In this document: positions 1-12,376 of the stretch, piece after piece
Numbering within the stretch: the stretch's first letter is position 1
How the letters are laid out: every line of letters starts with the position of its first letter
Assembly (NCBI GenBank): GCA_032209605.1
Contig: JASFXZ010000044.1
Location: forward strand, 62,001-126,000
Length of the DNA stretch: 64,000 bases
Direction of reading: 5' to 3'
Source: Mactromeris polynyma
Taxonomy: Eukaryota > Mollusca > Bivalvia > Venerida > Mactridae
Notes under the pieces: generated by a model
Databases searched by the model: none
Told to the model about the DNA's origin: nothing
What the model saw: only the letters and a program-made list of their open reading frames with translations
Position numbers and translations under genes: made by a program

Positions 1-1800
1 GACGCAGTACATTCCCAGCAAACCAGACAAATTTGGGATGAAGATGTATATTGTGTGAGCGAGAACATGTCTGGCTAGGTATTGTGAGAGAGAGCATGTC
101 TGGCTATGTATGTGATTTTGATGTTTACACTGGAAGTGATTATGAACCAGATTCAATGGCAAAAGATGGTGAGGATGTGCTTGGACATTCCTGTGGAGTT
201 GTGAGGGGGTTTCACGCCTTTGTTTGACTATTCTTGCTTCCAAGTGCAAAATAAATATCACAAAGCAAGAAGTGCATATAACAAGACAAAAACTTCACAC
301 TCCAAGAAAACTTGAAAAGACTTAGTTAACAATACAAAATTAATGTTCAAAAATACAATGACATGAGAATTAATAATTTACCGCACCTAAAATGCAATAA
401 CCTCAAAAGGTATTGGGACATTATAAATTATTAAACCTAAATCAAATGAAACTGGAACATCACAAAGAGAAATAGTATTTCCCATTAAAACATCTATTAT
501 TGTATAATTGAGACATTACATAAAATTTTGGTGCTTTAATTGCCAAGATGTTTTGATGACGTCATGTCATTTGGTTAGGGTTTTTTTTGGTAAAGATGTG
601 TTAATGGGGTAATGCCATTTCCTGTATATTTATTATATTTATGTTAACCACGCAAACATGTAGTTCTGCTTAGTATATCAGCCCTTTTTTCAGATTTTGG
701 GGAAATATGGCGGGGCCTTTTGAAAAGGGCATTTTGCATCGTAAATTGCTGAACTGGGGAATTTAAATACTTCATATTACCAAAGTTATTGTTTGGATGC
801 AAGATCAATTAAGCAAACAGTATGAATTTGGTGTTGGATTTGGAGACTCAATAGGGAGATTTCTCGTGTTGCAACCTTTCCACTGATTTCTATAATCAAT
901 GGGATGAGTATCACTGTTTTGTGATGCCCATTAAGATATATGAATTGTATTTATGCATCAATTTCAAGCAAACATAGAAGCTTTTAATTTTTATAAGTAT
1001 ACTTGATTTTCAACTCACATAATTCATAAATTCTAATCGAGATAGGCGGGTTTTGTGTTATAATTCGGGAGACTCACAACCAAATCGGGAGAGTTACATT
1101 GATTCTGATGATGAAAATACGACTACAGCAGGGAAATAACTGGTAAAAAAATAATTTTAACGATGGGTAAATTTTTACAAAATCTGGGGAAAAATATATA
1201 CTTTTCAGCCCCAAATATGCCAAAAAAGGGCTGTATATTTCCATGATTTTGATGAAGGACTTTGTTTAAAACGTTAATTAAAGAGCAGATAACTGAATAA
1301 CTATCCAATTTATTATAATAAAAAACATATAACAAGGAAATATATGAAAAATATATAAATATTTACCTTTTCGTCGATGGGAAAGTACATCAGGGCGTTC
1401 CAGCTTCAGCCTAAAATAGAACAGAATAATAAAAAATCAAAGTAAGGCCACTTCTTTTTAGTTGTTCTACTGAACAACTAGTTCTATGGCAAATTTCGAC
1501 AGTCGCATCGCTTAACTACGTTTGCGTATAAACTACGTTTGTATTAACTACAGAAGTTACGTACGAATAACATAAAAGGTATTCTGCACATGCGCAAGAA
1601 TAACAGAAAAGGTAAATCTGTTACAAAAAGTAAACCAACAACTGAGCCTAACCAACAACTGAGCGTTTTAACTGTTGAAGTCAGGTCTAAGCTAGCATCT
1701 AGCATTGATTTTTACAGAAAAATACTAAACAATGTCTTTGATATAAACAATGTCTTCGGTATTCCATGTTAAAATTGTTTTGAGTTAAGTCAATTATTGT
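1..1800. other. AT-rich non-coding stretch
   Basis: I see no supportable gene. Short reading frames here have no recognisable motifs. A weak inverted pair is visible between about 676-706 and 1195-1245 (both contain CAGCCCTTTTTT followed within about 10 bases by TTTGGGG, in opposite orientation), which may be the ends of a decayed element of about 570 bp. The rest is unremarkable. Confidence 0.4.
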
Positions 1801-1826
1801 AACAGCCTGAACAAAATGGGGTCAAT

Positions 1827-1950
1827 CGCCTAATTATTATGTTTGGCGTGGGTTAAGTCACGTGTCATCAAACAAACGCCGAAAACACATCACCTAATTA
1901 TAATATTTGGCTTGGGTTTAGTCACGTGTCATAACAAACGCCAAAACCGC
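1827..1950. repeat. 62-bp tandem duplication containing CACGTG
   Basis: Two adjacent, diverged copies of a segment of about 62 bp start near 1827 and 1890. Both contain CCTAATTAT, a GGGTTNAGTCACGTGTCAT core and an AAACGCC end. Each copy therefore carries one CACGTG E-box palindrome. No gene is visible directly downstream, so a regulatory role is speculative. Confidence 0.6.
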
Positions 1951-3378
1951 GCGCTTTTCTCCGGATGTCGCTGAGGAATATAGGTAAATCAATTGGTAAA
2001 CAAAATAGTCCAATATTGGTTGACATTTTTCTCTGTACTTTCTGGAATTTCTGAATATAAAACCAGTGTTCAATACCGAACAACTCCAGTGCTTTCAGCG
2101 CTTTGATTTATTTCTTAGATTACAAAAAAACAACAACATTGAAAATACGGTATCGGGACAACTCAACCCCTAACCCTTACTATTAACCATGACCAACACG
2201 ACCCCTAACCAACTCGACCCCTATTTTCTGATTTTTTGGCATGTCAACTCAACCCTATTTTTTCTCTATTACTATTATGTTTTATATTGTTATTCATATG
2301 TCGAAGTGTTAATTGTGAAGATGCGAGAAAATCTTTGAAGTAGCGTTTACGATAAATTGTTGTTGTATATTGTTTGTACATTTATATACAGTATTGCCAC
2401 CACTCTAGCGCTGCTTAATTAGCAGTGACAATGTGAGTCGAGCTAATTCTATGACATGTACTGTGCGACGTGTGATATACAATACATGTAGTCGTGTATT
2501 GAAAACTGGCATATAAACAAACGCTTGAAAAAATCAATTATAACAATACAAAAATAAACGTTGCTAGTTTTTACAAATACATTAGACAAACTTGAATTAA
2601 CACATTCATGGACTATGATCAATAAAACAACACAACAGGCACAACTTTGAAAACAGCACATAACTGGACTTAATCAGAAAATGGATAAGTCAGCCAATGG
2701 ACCAAAGAATAATCAAAGACCCCTAAGTCAACTCGACACATACTAACTCGACCCCTAAGTCAACTCAACTCCTCTTTTGTTTCTTTCAATGTATGTATGG
2801 AGGATCAAAATTGTGCATTAGAAGCAGGGGTTCCACTAGACTCCAAAAGTGAAGGGTCATTGACCCTTGGGTCTGAAATTTTCAAAACTTCAGGGGTCAT
2901 CCATTTTTACCAATGTTGATTGAGCGAATGCTCAACATGTTTTGTATAATATACTGTGCTATTTATATGTGCTACGCAACCAACAGCATGTATGTACCAA
3001 GTCTGTTAATAAAATATACATGTGAGGTCATCATTAAAAAAATATTTATTTTGCATAACCATATCCATAAAAATATAGAACAGGTACAATATAAACAAAA
3101 ACGGTGGGTACACAACAAATGGCATTTATAAAACTGATCTGAATTGACTATAATAATATTCATTTCTCGTAAAAGACGGAGCGGGCGACATCATGGACCG
3201 TACGGTACGGATTTTATCGTATACTAGACCCGAAAACGAAAGTGATTGCATGGATATTCCCGTTCATCCACTACGCAGGCTAGTTTGCATTGTACAATCG
3301 TTAATTCAACTTTATCCTCCGAAGAACGAACATTAAGTGTTGTATTTTAATTCAAGAAGTACGGGCATAGATTATAAT
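1951..3378. other. Non-coding stretch with recurring AACTCGACCCC motif
   Basis: No gene is supportable. The phrase AACTCGACCCCTA or close variants recurs at about 2160-2220 and again at 2725-2765, so a diverged simple-repeat unit flanks this stretch. A short hairpin (AAGGGTCATTGACCCTT) lies near 2851. Confidence 0.4.
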
Positions 3379-3770
3379 AATTAAATGTTACTTACCGGGT
3401 ATTTTTCATAGTTTTATATATGCGTGAGAAAGGCCATTGATAACAAAAATAATTCTACTCATGTCTACGATGAAAGACGACAGTCTCCAATTATAACTGT
3501 TGTAACAACAAAACTTTCGAACGTCCGTTCACACATTTCACGGGTCGCTTTGTTTTATCGATCTATGACAGACTAATTAAATGTTACCGTGTATTTTTCG
3601 CAATTTTATATATGCGTAAATAGGGCCCTTGAGAACAAATAAATGTTCTATTCGTGTCTACGATGAAAGACAACTGTCTCCAATTAAAACTACCAAAACG
3701 TTTGTACTACCGTTCACACCTTTGACAGGTCGCTTTGGTTTATCGATTTATGACAGACTTTACTCGTCAC
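3379..3770. repeat. Two-copy direct repeat, about 196-bp unit
   Basis: The unit beginning AATTAAATGTTAC at 3379 recurs at about 3576 and both copies run through GTCTACGATGAAAGAC, the CTCCAATTA segment, CCGTTCACAC and TCGCTTTG to GACAGACT. The copies are clearly diverged (substitutions and small indels), so the duplication is not recent. The short reading frame across the second copy is not conserved in the first and is not called as a gene. Confidence 0.75.
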
Positions 3771-3849
3771 CTGTAGTGTCATCAACACGCGTGCATACAT
3801 GGTTACAAATACTCGCCTAAACTATATCCTTAACACAGCGTAGCGCTCA

Positions 3850-5255
3850 TTGGTCAACCATCAAATGTCGCTTTACATATATGGTGCGGAAGGCGGAGCT
3901 TAAATTTTGACTGCCTGTTGTTTATGTTATCGATCGATACTGAATATACGGTTTATACAATTAGAATGTCTGCTGTTCCGACGTCTTGCTGTGATAGAAA
4001 AGCCATTCTGTGTAATGACTTCATAGGATTGAAAATTGATGACGCACGGAAGTCAATATATTAAAATTGTCCCGGGTCACGCTCAAATGGAACGCCTGAT
4101 TAGAAGTATTATTTTTGATTTTACTTCAAGTCCTATTAAGAATTCTTGGTTTAGCAATGTTTTATTTGATAAATGTAACACATGTAATTGGTTTTGTCTG
4201 ACCCTATTGGGTTCATGATTCCAAAGACCGGCAGGTTTTCCAAGAAAAGAACTGTTATTTCCATTTTCTAACAGGATTTTGTGCGGCTAAAAGACTGCTC
4301 GTTTCAAAGTGAAAATTAACAAATCAAACAGAAATAGGCAAATAATTGGTGTATTTCGATAAATAACATTTAAAAATTACGATTAACTTTTAACATTCAC
4401 ACCTAAAATGCCTTTTTGACTACACAATCACAGTTTAAATGTCCGACAAGCAAATGTGCAGACAATCGGTGCGATTAAGAAGATCGCATTGTAAACAGCA
4501 ATGGATGTTGTAAAACCCATCCGATCCGTACCGTTTCGACAATTTACATGTGTGCACCGTTTACTCTATTGTACTACGTATATTGATCGATTTTCATACA
4601 CCAGTCTAAAAACGGTTTCGGATTCGTACTCAATTTTGTTCGTATTTTCTTTATTTTCGTCCACAAATCGATACGGTTGGAAACGAAATATTTAAAAAAA
4701 GAGCTAAAATTTTATTTTTATTTTTTTCCATTTTAGAAAAAAAATTCACTCGTCGGTTTTCTAATCCAATTAATTAAAAAGGAGTGGCCTTAGGTTGATT
4801 TAAATGTACAGACAAAAAATCTAACTAAAATATTGCATATTAAGAAAAATATAGACGATTACGTCTACCGAAATCCATTCGTCGGTACCGAAATCCAATT
4901 CGGCTGTATTTGTTGATAAATGTTACTTGATGTTATGTACATGTATATACTCAGTTTAGATATGTATGCCAAAGATGATTTACAAAAATCATGTCTATGT
5001 CATGTTTTATACAATTTAAATGGGGTTTATTAGGTGTTGGTTCTTTGTATTTTTAAAGAATTACCTCCCCTAACAGTATTAAGTGATTAAAGCCAGACGG
5101 TAGTCTGGAAAATACCGGCATCTGGTGCTTGTGTATTTTTTATCTATAATCAAACAGAATAAATTGAATTGGATTTATTTATCAATTGCATACAAAATAT
5201 ATCAATGAATATGACAGTAAAAAATTTAATCATGGTTTGTTGCATTCTTAAATAA
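3850..5255. other. Non-coding stretch
   Basis: AT-rich sequence with no recognisable gene, RNA or mobile element. Short open frames near 4036-4218 and 4501-4695 have no motif and no splice or start context that supports them. Confidence 0.4.
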
Positions 5256-5261
5256 GACAAT

Positions 5262-5475
5262 AGCATCATCATTATCTAACAACATCACATCTAGCACTAC
5301 CGACATCATCAGCATCACATATAACATTATCATCATCAATACATATAGCACAATCACCAACATCATTATCATCAATACTTAGAGCACCACCAATATCATC
5401 ATCATCACAAATAGCACCACCAACATCATCATCACATATAGCATCACCAACATCATCATCATCATCAGCTTCCAA
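5262..5475. repeat. ATC/CAT-type simple repeat with interruptions
   Basis: A run of ATCATC... units is interspersed with CACATATAGCACCACCAAC-like spacers, giving a compound microsatellite/minisatellite. On the minus strand it reads as an Asp-rich open frame (5272-5685). That frame is explained by the trinucleotide repeat and runs into a transposon end, so I do not call it a gene. Confidence 0.8.
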
Positions 5476-5565
5476 AACATTTACGGTCACATCATGTGGA
5501 TTTAGCCTCAAAATTGTGTGTAGCAATGGAACCAAATGATCAACAAAGAAACTTGTATATATATA

Positions 5566-6307
5566 CCGTATATTACCGGCCATAAGTCGAGTTTTTTTTA
5601 CTAAAAAAACACACCAAAAGTCACTGGTCGACTTATGGACGAGTAACAGATGAAAATAAAACAAAATACGATCAGTTGGTAACATAAACTGGGGTTAAAA
5701 TTAAGAACTGACACCACCCTACCACTGCTATATTGCCAATACCATGTCATGTCTTCATCCATATTATACGCTATTAATAGCTATATTCTGCAATTTAAAT
5801 CATAATCTGGGGGTAATCCCTTTTTAAAGAGTCGCCAATTAACAATTTTATTGCCAATTGTCATATCTGAATACAATAGAAACGTGTGAAACTTGAATAA
5901 ACAAGATGACAAGTGAGAGTCACATGGTAATTTGGTTTAGAGATTATTTCTGTTGACAAGTGAGAGTCACATGGTGTTTTGGTTTAGAGAGTATTTAGAG
6001 ATTATTTCTGTCTGGTATCCCGATTTTACACTTTTGGTTATCAGTTTGGCAAATAATTGCAGTGAACCAGTCTAATTGCAGTGAACCAGTCAGGAATGAA
6101 CTAAAAAATACCCCATAACAAAAGTTTACAATGTTTTCTTGGAAAATCGGGAGATCGTGAGTTGGCTGTTGAATTTGGGAGTCTATTTTCATCCTGCCTA
6201 AGTCCCCCCTCGACTTATGGAAGGGGTAAGCCTAAATTTCCCTTTTTACAGACAAAACTACACCCTCGACTTATGGCTGAGATCGACTTATGGCCGGTAA
6301 TATACGG
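5566..6307. mobile_element. TA-flanked MITE with CCGTATATTACCGG ends
   Basis: The left end (CCGTATATTACCGGCCATAA, then GTCGA) is matched by a perfect reverse complement at the right end near 6283-6307, giving terminal inverted repeats of about 25 bp. The dinucleotide TA sits immediately outside both ends, as expected for a Tc1/mariner/pogo-class target duplication. Secondary copies of CGACTTATGG occur just inside both ends. There is no transposase inside, so it is a non-autonomous element of about 740 bp. The superfamily is inferred from the TA flanks only. Confidence 0.85.
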
Positions 6308-6309
6308 TA

Positions 6310-6980
6310 GTTACGTGGTTTCGTTGACATCCACATGATTAGCTAATGCAAATTATCGTTAATGTTATCATGAATTATTTCAGATTCCAGCGCAAGTCCG
6401 TTTCTTTGGGACAGGCCGTATGACAGCAAATTAGTTCATGAATGCTATAAGTAAAAGTTTGAAGTATATGTAGCCCATATGGATATTGAGTTGTGTTTGT
6501 GTGAAATAAAATAAAAATAAATGAAATTAAGTATAATATAAATGTTTCCGTTGTTGTTGTTGTTTTAATAGAATCTGAAATGTTTATAAAAGAGAGAGAA
6601 TAAGTAGCTACATTGCATCCATGACTTGATTTCTATCTCTACATTGTCATTAATCACTGAACTGACGAAACCACATGGAAAGTGTATAAATCTCATTTCA
6701 AATCAAATTTCAACTACCAGACTGCATGCAGGCATGAAATATATATATAAATTACTAGTTAACAAAATCAACACAAAGTACCAATTAAATAACTAGATTA
6801 CGTGATTTGCTTTCTGACCAGAGTGCCAAAATACCTATACCTGCGTGAAGATGCTAAACATAAATATTTGATCAAAATTAAGATTTTGTCGGATTAACGG
6901 TGAGTTAATTACAGTCTGTTTGATAATTTCATAATTCATACCTTTTTCTTTCAATCAAAGACATCCCGAGTGAAATCCAG
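6310..6980. other. Non-coding stretch
   Basis: AT-rich DNA with a short (GTT)n run near 6550. No gene or mobile element end is recognisable. Confidence 0.4.
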
Positions 6981-6984
6981 TTTA

Positions 6985-8040
6985 TGAAATCATGAACTTT
7001 TCAAAAACTTCAAGAATAGTTCATGAACTGGTCTTCAACAGTTCTTCATTTGTGTTCATGAACTTTTGGACATGAACCGTCTTTGAATTATGTTCATGAA
7101 CAGTTCATGAACAATTGTAGAATACTGCTAATAGTCCTTGAAATGACCAAGAACATTTGCCAGAGCAATCATATCCATTTCATGAACTATAATGAATTTA
7201 ATGGTTCAATATAAGTTCTTAAACAGTTTCATAATGGCATTTAAAAATTATTCCATTTACCAAATCTGTTACTATTTTAATGTAAAATGAAAGTTTCAAG
7301 TCATAAATAGTAATGTACATGTATGGTATGCTATAAGGGAGCGAATGTGGTATGACTGTCTTGACTATAGGCTGTAAGAACTGAGTCTCTGTAACAAAGT
7401 TCGCTGTATCCCTCAGTACTAAGCAATGCGACAATGTATACAGTGTACTTGATGCAGCTATAATATACATAGAGTTAAACCATATTCCTTGCACAGCCAC
7501 TGATAGATTTGTTGATTTCTGTTGAGTTAACTTGTCATGGACAGTTTAACATTAAATTTAACATTATTTAGGCATGATGAAATTGGAATTTGCAATTTTG
7601 TTATTTCTTTCAAAAGTATTATTTATTCATGGCAAATGAAGTTCATTGCAAAACATAAGAAAATTGACACTGTTGCAAAATTATGTCACTTCCAAGACTT
7701 AAACTAACATTTTTTTAAATATTTTGAATAATTTTAGTAAATTACCTCCCTTTATCAATAATTACATATTTTTTTATTTTTTCCAATAACTACTGTGAAA
7801 TTAAATTAAACATACATTATACAATTTATTTTAATTGTGTTTAGTTACCATATATATAGAAGGGAAAGGACAGACTACTTTAACCAATGAGGTATGGCTA
7901 AATACCTTGAATAGTTCATGAACTGTTCAAGTAATTAGTATCTTGGAACAATTCATGATCTGAGAACATGAAGTATTATAAGTGAGACTATGATGCTATA
8001 TAGAAAAAAAATCATGAACCTGTAATGAACTGAATTGTTT
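6985..8040. repeat. Cluster of GTTCATGAAC palindromes, possible decayed element
   Basis: The perfect 10-bp palindrome GTTCATGAAC occurs at 7019, 7054, 7092, 7103 and 7914, with many near-matches between them and out to about 8030. The two dense patches (6985-7195 and 7905-8035) are in rough inverted relation and enclose about 700 bp of ordinary AT-rich sequence. This is the look of subterminal repeats of a non-autonomous DNA transposon, but I could not fix termini or a target duplication. Confidence 0.5.
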
Positions 8041-8691
8041 TCCAATGGCTGTTTTAATATTTTGCCTGCAAAAATGACTTTTTTTCTGGAAGAACTAAAA
8101 ATTGCTTTAATACTACGATGCTAATGAGCATACACAGACGACGGGATGTTTTCATGTATCAATCATCTAGAGAGTGATTTAAAATTTAAATCAACGGATA
8201 CCTACTGTGTTTGGTTAGGATACTCCTACATGATCATCACCCTCTCTCATCACATTCCTTGAATATTGAATAGCTCTAGAGTATTCTCGCGATGAGTCAA
8301 TAGTCTAATTCACAATTAACATCCTTTCACATGTCAATATTTTATTTCACACCGAAGAATATAATATGCTCGTGATTACAAATATTTGAAACTTTTTAAC
8401 AAATGTAGCGCGCATTTTCCTTCCCACTACTTCATAATTACTTCCGGTTTCGGTCTACACCAAACAAACATACACAAAGTGTGACAAAGTAGCGGAAAGT
8501 GACATTTAACGCGCCTGAACTAAGATTATATCTGGGACCAATACCAGTACATGTAATTATGTGTCCATAATTGGTGTATTCCAAAAATTGCCGAAGATGT
8601 CTGAGTAAATATCGTGTACACTCGGCGCTTTGTGTAACAGGTCAGCTAGTGACTGTGTTAATTAATTGTGGCGCTTTTATCATATAATTTG
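8041..8691. other. Non-coding stretch
   Basis: No gene, RNA or repeat recognised. The sequence is less AT-rich near 8420-8520 but has no open frame worth reporting. Confidence 0.35.
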
Positions 8692-8757
8692 TAGGTAGGT
8701 GTGTGGGTGTTTGGGTAGGTAAGTAGGTGTAAAGGTAGGTATATGTGTAGGTATGTA
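8692..8757. repeat. GTAG-type microsatellite
   Basis: Imperfect GTAGGTAG/GTGGGTGT tandem run directly outside the terminal CAGGGG of the hAT relic that follows. Confidence 0.8.
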
Positions 8758-8760
8758 GAC

Positions 8761-9970
8761 CAGGGGCGTAGCTAGACATGAACAAATTATATGCACAACG
8801 AAGCACGAATATTTTTTGGAAATATAGATGCCAAATGCCGAGTTCTGACGTATTTCGGCTGCTAAAATTTTGAAATCTGTATCCTTCTCAGGACAATATT
8901 TACCTGGTATGTTTTTACTTTATATAAAATGTTTCGATCTCTCTCCAGGTCTCATCAGGCGGTGATGGGCACACAGAACAACGACCTTTCAGCGGATGCT
9001 GTTGAGACAGGCATTGTCAACAATACCTTCAGTATCGAATGCAGGTTTGGGTAAACCTGGTAGCTGGCATCGACAGCTTCTACAAGTTTTTAAAGGCGGC
9101 ACCACGACCTATACGTCAACATTTCTAGTTCAGTATCTATTGCTTCCCTATCAATGAAGGCAGCATATTCCTGCTTAACCTCTTCCCACATTGCCGGGGT
9201 GAGCTGTCCAATTGTGTGAGACAAGAGATACTGTGCCTTCATTCTTGGTCCAGAAATATAAAGCCTGTCCTCAAGCTGGGTCAGAAGATGGTCCATGAAA
9301 GGGATGAATAAATTCAACCTCCAATATTCTTTCACTGTGTTTGCCTCAATATTATTCCTGTGTATCTGCCTAGCAGCCACTCTCGGGCGGGAAACTGGAA
9401 TGTTCTGCTGGTCAGCTTGGTCTGCAGCTTTCTGCCGCAGTTCATTGAAAAAAGTCATGTTCACCTCTCTTTTCACGTGGTATACCCTGTAACACTAGTG
9501 CATGTTTTGATGCTTTCACGAGGTTGCAGGTTGGGTCTTGTATGGACTCAGAAAGGGGATTAAGAAAGTCAAGTGGACTACTGGCGACACAAAGAGCAAT
9601 GACAAATTCAAATGACAGCATAGCCTTTTGTAAAGACGACGTAGCTGACATCGTGTCCATGCCTTCTTGTAGACCAGTAAGCGTTTCTAATGTTGCTGCA
9701 AAGTTCTTGAGCAGAGACGCTAGTGTTGGGACCATATGGTTGGGCAAAGTTTCTTAAGTTGTTCACCGTTGTCACTGTGCTGCATATATATGCCAATTCG
9801 CTTCGGGGAACTGGTAAGAAAGAATAGGATTATCCCTACAACAGTGAACATGGACTGAACAAAAGATACTCTACAGGCATGGCATATTGCTAAGTTGAGA
9901 CGATGGTTCCGACAGTATACATACTTAGCATTTGGATACACTTTCGCAAACCTTGTCTGTACTGAGAGAA
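8761..9970 (-). pseudogene. hAT-family transposase relic (THAP12/ZMYM-like type)
   Basis: This is the 3' half of a cut-and-paste hAT transposon. The coding sequence reads on the minus strand in three frames joined by frameshifts: about 9965-9720 carries CRNHRLNLAI (a Cys/His region typical of this transposase type), 9747-9442 and 9476-9090 continue the helical insertion region, and 9065-8983 carries MPVSTASAERSF, the hallmark of the C-terminal hAT dimerisation domain. The element then ends with the minus-strand terminus CTAGCTACGCCCCTG (8761 side), matching hAT-type ends. There is no upstream half: the sequence gives way to a minisatellite at about 10020. With at least two frameshifts and no 5' end it cannot be functional. 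Family placement is from remembered motifs and not from a search. Confidence 0.85.
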
Positions 9971-10019
9971 AAGGTTTCTCGGTAGTGTTAATGACGTCAT
10001 ATGTATAATAAAATATCTA

Positions 10020-11625
10020 GTGTTGTCCAGTGTCTTATATATCCATGTTCTACATGTATTGTCCTGTGTTTTCTGTCTCTTATGTTGGACAGTAGTCCAG
10101 TATTTTATATATCTATGTTCTACATGCATTATCCTATGTTTTGTCTCTTATGTTGAACAGTAGTCCAGTATTTTATATATCTATGTTCTACATGTATTGT
10201 CCTGTATTTTCTGTCTCTTATGTTGGACAGTTGTCCAGTATTTTATATATCTATGTTCTACATGTATTGTCCTGTGTTTTTTGTCTCTTATGTTGGACAG
10301 ATGTCCAGTATTGTATATATCTACGTTCAACATGTATTATCCTGTGTTTTCTGTCTCTTATGTGGGACAGTTGTCCAGTATTTTATATATCTATGTTCTA
10401 CATGCATTATCCTGTGTTTTGTCTCTTATGTTGAACAGTAGTCCAGTACTGTATATATCTATGGTCTACATGTATTATCCTGTGTTTTGTCTCTTATGTT
10501 GGACAGTTGTCCAGTATTTTATATATCTATGTTCTACATGTATTGTCCTGTGTTTTTGTCTCTTATGTTGGACAGATGTCCAGTATTTTATATATCTATG
10601 TTCTACATGCATTATCCTGTGTTTTGTCTCTTATGTTGGACAGTTGTCCAGTATTTTATATATCTATGTTCTACATGTATTGTCCTGTGTTTTTGTCTCT
10701 TATGTTGGACAGATGTCCAGTATTTTATATATCTATGTTCTACATGCATTATCCTGTGTTTTGTCTCTTATGTTGAACAGTAGTCCAGTACTGTATATAT
10801 CTACGTTCAACATGTATTATCCTGTGTTTTGTCTCTTATGTTGGACAGTAGTCCAGTATTTTATATATCTATGTTCTACATGTATTATCCTGTGTTTTCT
10901 GTCTCTTATGTGGGACAGTTGTCCAGTGTCTTATATATCCATGTTCTACATGTATTGTCCTGTGTTTTCTGTCTCTTGTGTGGGACAGTTGTCCAGTGTC
11001 TTATATATCCATGTTCTACATGTATTGTCCTGTGTTTTGTCTCTTATGTTGGACAGTAGTCCAGTGCTTTATATATCTACGTTCAACATGCATTATCCTG
11101 TGTTTCTGTCTCTTATGTGGGACAGTTGTCCAATGTCTTATATATCAATGTTCTACATGTATTGTCCTGTGTTTTCTGTCTCTTATGTGGGACAGTTGTC
11201 CAGTGTCTTATATATCCATGTTCTACATGTATTGTCCTGTGTTTTCTGTCTCTTATGTGGGACAGTTGTCCAGTGTCTTATATATCCATGTTCTACATGT
11301 ATTGTCCTGTGTTTTCTGTCTTTTATGTTGGCCAGTTGTCCAGTATTTTATATATCTATGTTCTACATGTAGTATCCTGTGTTTTGTCTTTTATGTTAGA
11401 CAGTTGACCAATATTGTATATGTTCATGCTCTACATGTATTATCGTGTGTTTTGTCTCTTATGTTGGACAGTAGTCCAGTGTTTTATATATCTATGTTCT
11501 ACATGTATTATCCCGTGTTTTCTGTCTCTTATGTGGGACAGTTGTCCGGTGTCTTATATATCCATGTTCTATATGTATTGTCTTGTGTTTTTTGTCTCTT
11601 ATATTGGACAGCTGTCCAGTATTTT
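10020..11625. repeat. 70-bp minisatellite, about 23 units
   Basis: A tandem array with a basic period of 70 bp (some units 67-69 bp, from CTGTCTC versus GTCTC variation). Each unit contains a TGTCCTGTGTTTT segment, TGTTGGACAGTTGTCCAGT (an inverted-repeat core GGACAGTTGTCC) and TATATATCTATGTTCTACAT. Because 70 is not a multiple of 3, the unit is read in all three phases in turn. It has no stop in any forward phase, which produces long but meaningless reading frames (391 and 267 residues). I therefore call the array and not a gene. Unit variants cluster (for example CCATGTTC with GTGTCTTATA in the 3' half), suggesting local expansion. Confidence 0.95.
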
Positions 11626-11924
11626 TTTTCTTATTTACACTGTTCGGTTTATTTGAATATTGTTGAATACGTACGAAGTTGGGTGCACACTGTTACAAAG
11701 TTAAACCCCACATCAGTGTGTTTGCCATTCCTCTTCACTCATCATTTATGGTTGTGTCTTGTATCCCTTTTGCTATTGTAATTGATGACTATTTTATTTG
11801 TCCAAATAAATATTTTTATTTCTTTTTCTCAGCAATGATTGACTGACATACAATGCGAATAAAGATAATTAGATAAGTAAACGAGTACTTACACGACCAA
11901 TTAAACTTAAACATAAGAAAGATG

Positions 11925-12135
11925 TGCAAGACAATGCCTCACCACACATATCCCCATAAAATAACAATGTACAAGCACTACGCCCGGAGGAGGTGCATGG
12001 GAAAACATGCATGGGAATAGAAGCGCAAGTAATGGTCTGGCATACCTTAAAAGGACTAAGGACAATTCAGTGGGACAACAAGGGGGGGGGGGTAGTTTAA
12101 GGGTGGAATACATCATGAAACAAGTCAAGAAAGTC
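11925..12135. repeat. Diverged copy of the block-internal module
   Basis: This stretch (GCAAGACAATGCCTCACC, then a GGTCTGGCATACC region, a poly-G tract at about 12081-12091 and ACAAGTCAAGAAAGTCATGG) resembles in order the module at 17211-17640, at clearly lower identity. The same stretch occurs at 55869-56085 in copy B. Confidence 0.55.
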
Positions 12136-12376
12136 ATGGTATGGTACGTAAGATAATTGTATAAAATAAGTATAACATGTATTATTTGTTTGTTTTTTAA
12201 ACATAGGCAAATGCTTTTATCATGTGTTTTCCTCTGAGGAAATGATAACAGGACACTCCTGACTTAGACAAACTTACATATCAATTTGAAAACCAACACG
12301 TACAATTGGACATAAATACAAACGAACTATATAAATAACGTATAAAATGAATCACATTTGTGTTTAATATCTGTTT

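Noticed and set aside
5272..5685. Asp-rich 137-codon frame as an acidic protein
   Set aside because: It is produced by an ATC-type simple repeat read on the minus strand, and its N-terminal part lies in a MITE end.
10197..11372. 391-codon open frame as a protein gene
   Set aside because: It is entirely inside the 70-bp minisatellite, and neighbouring frames are open as well. The unit simply lacks stops in the forward phases.
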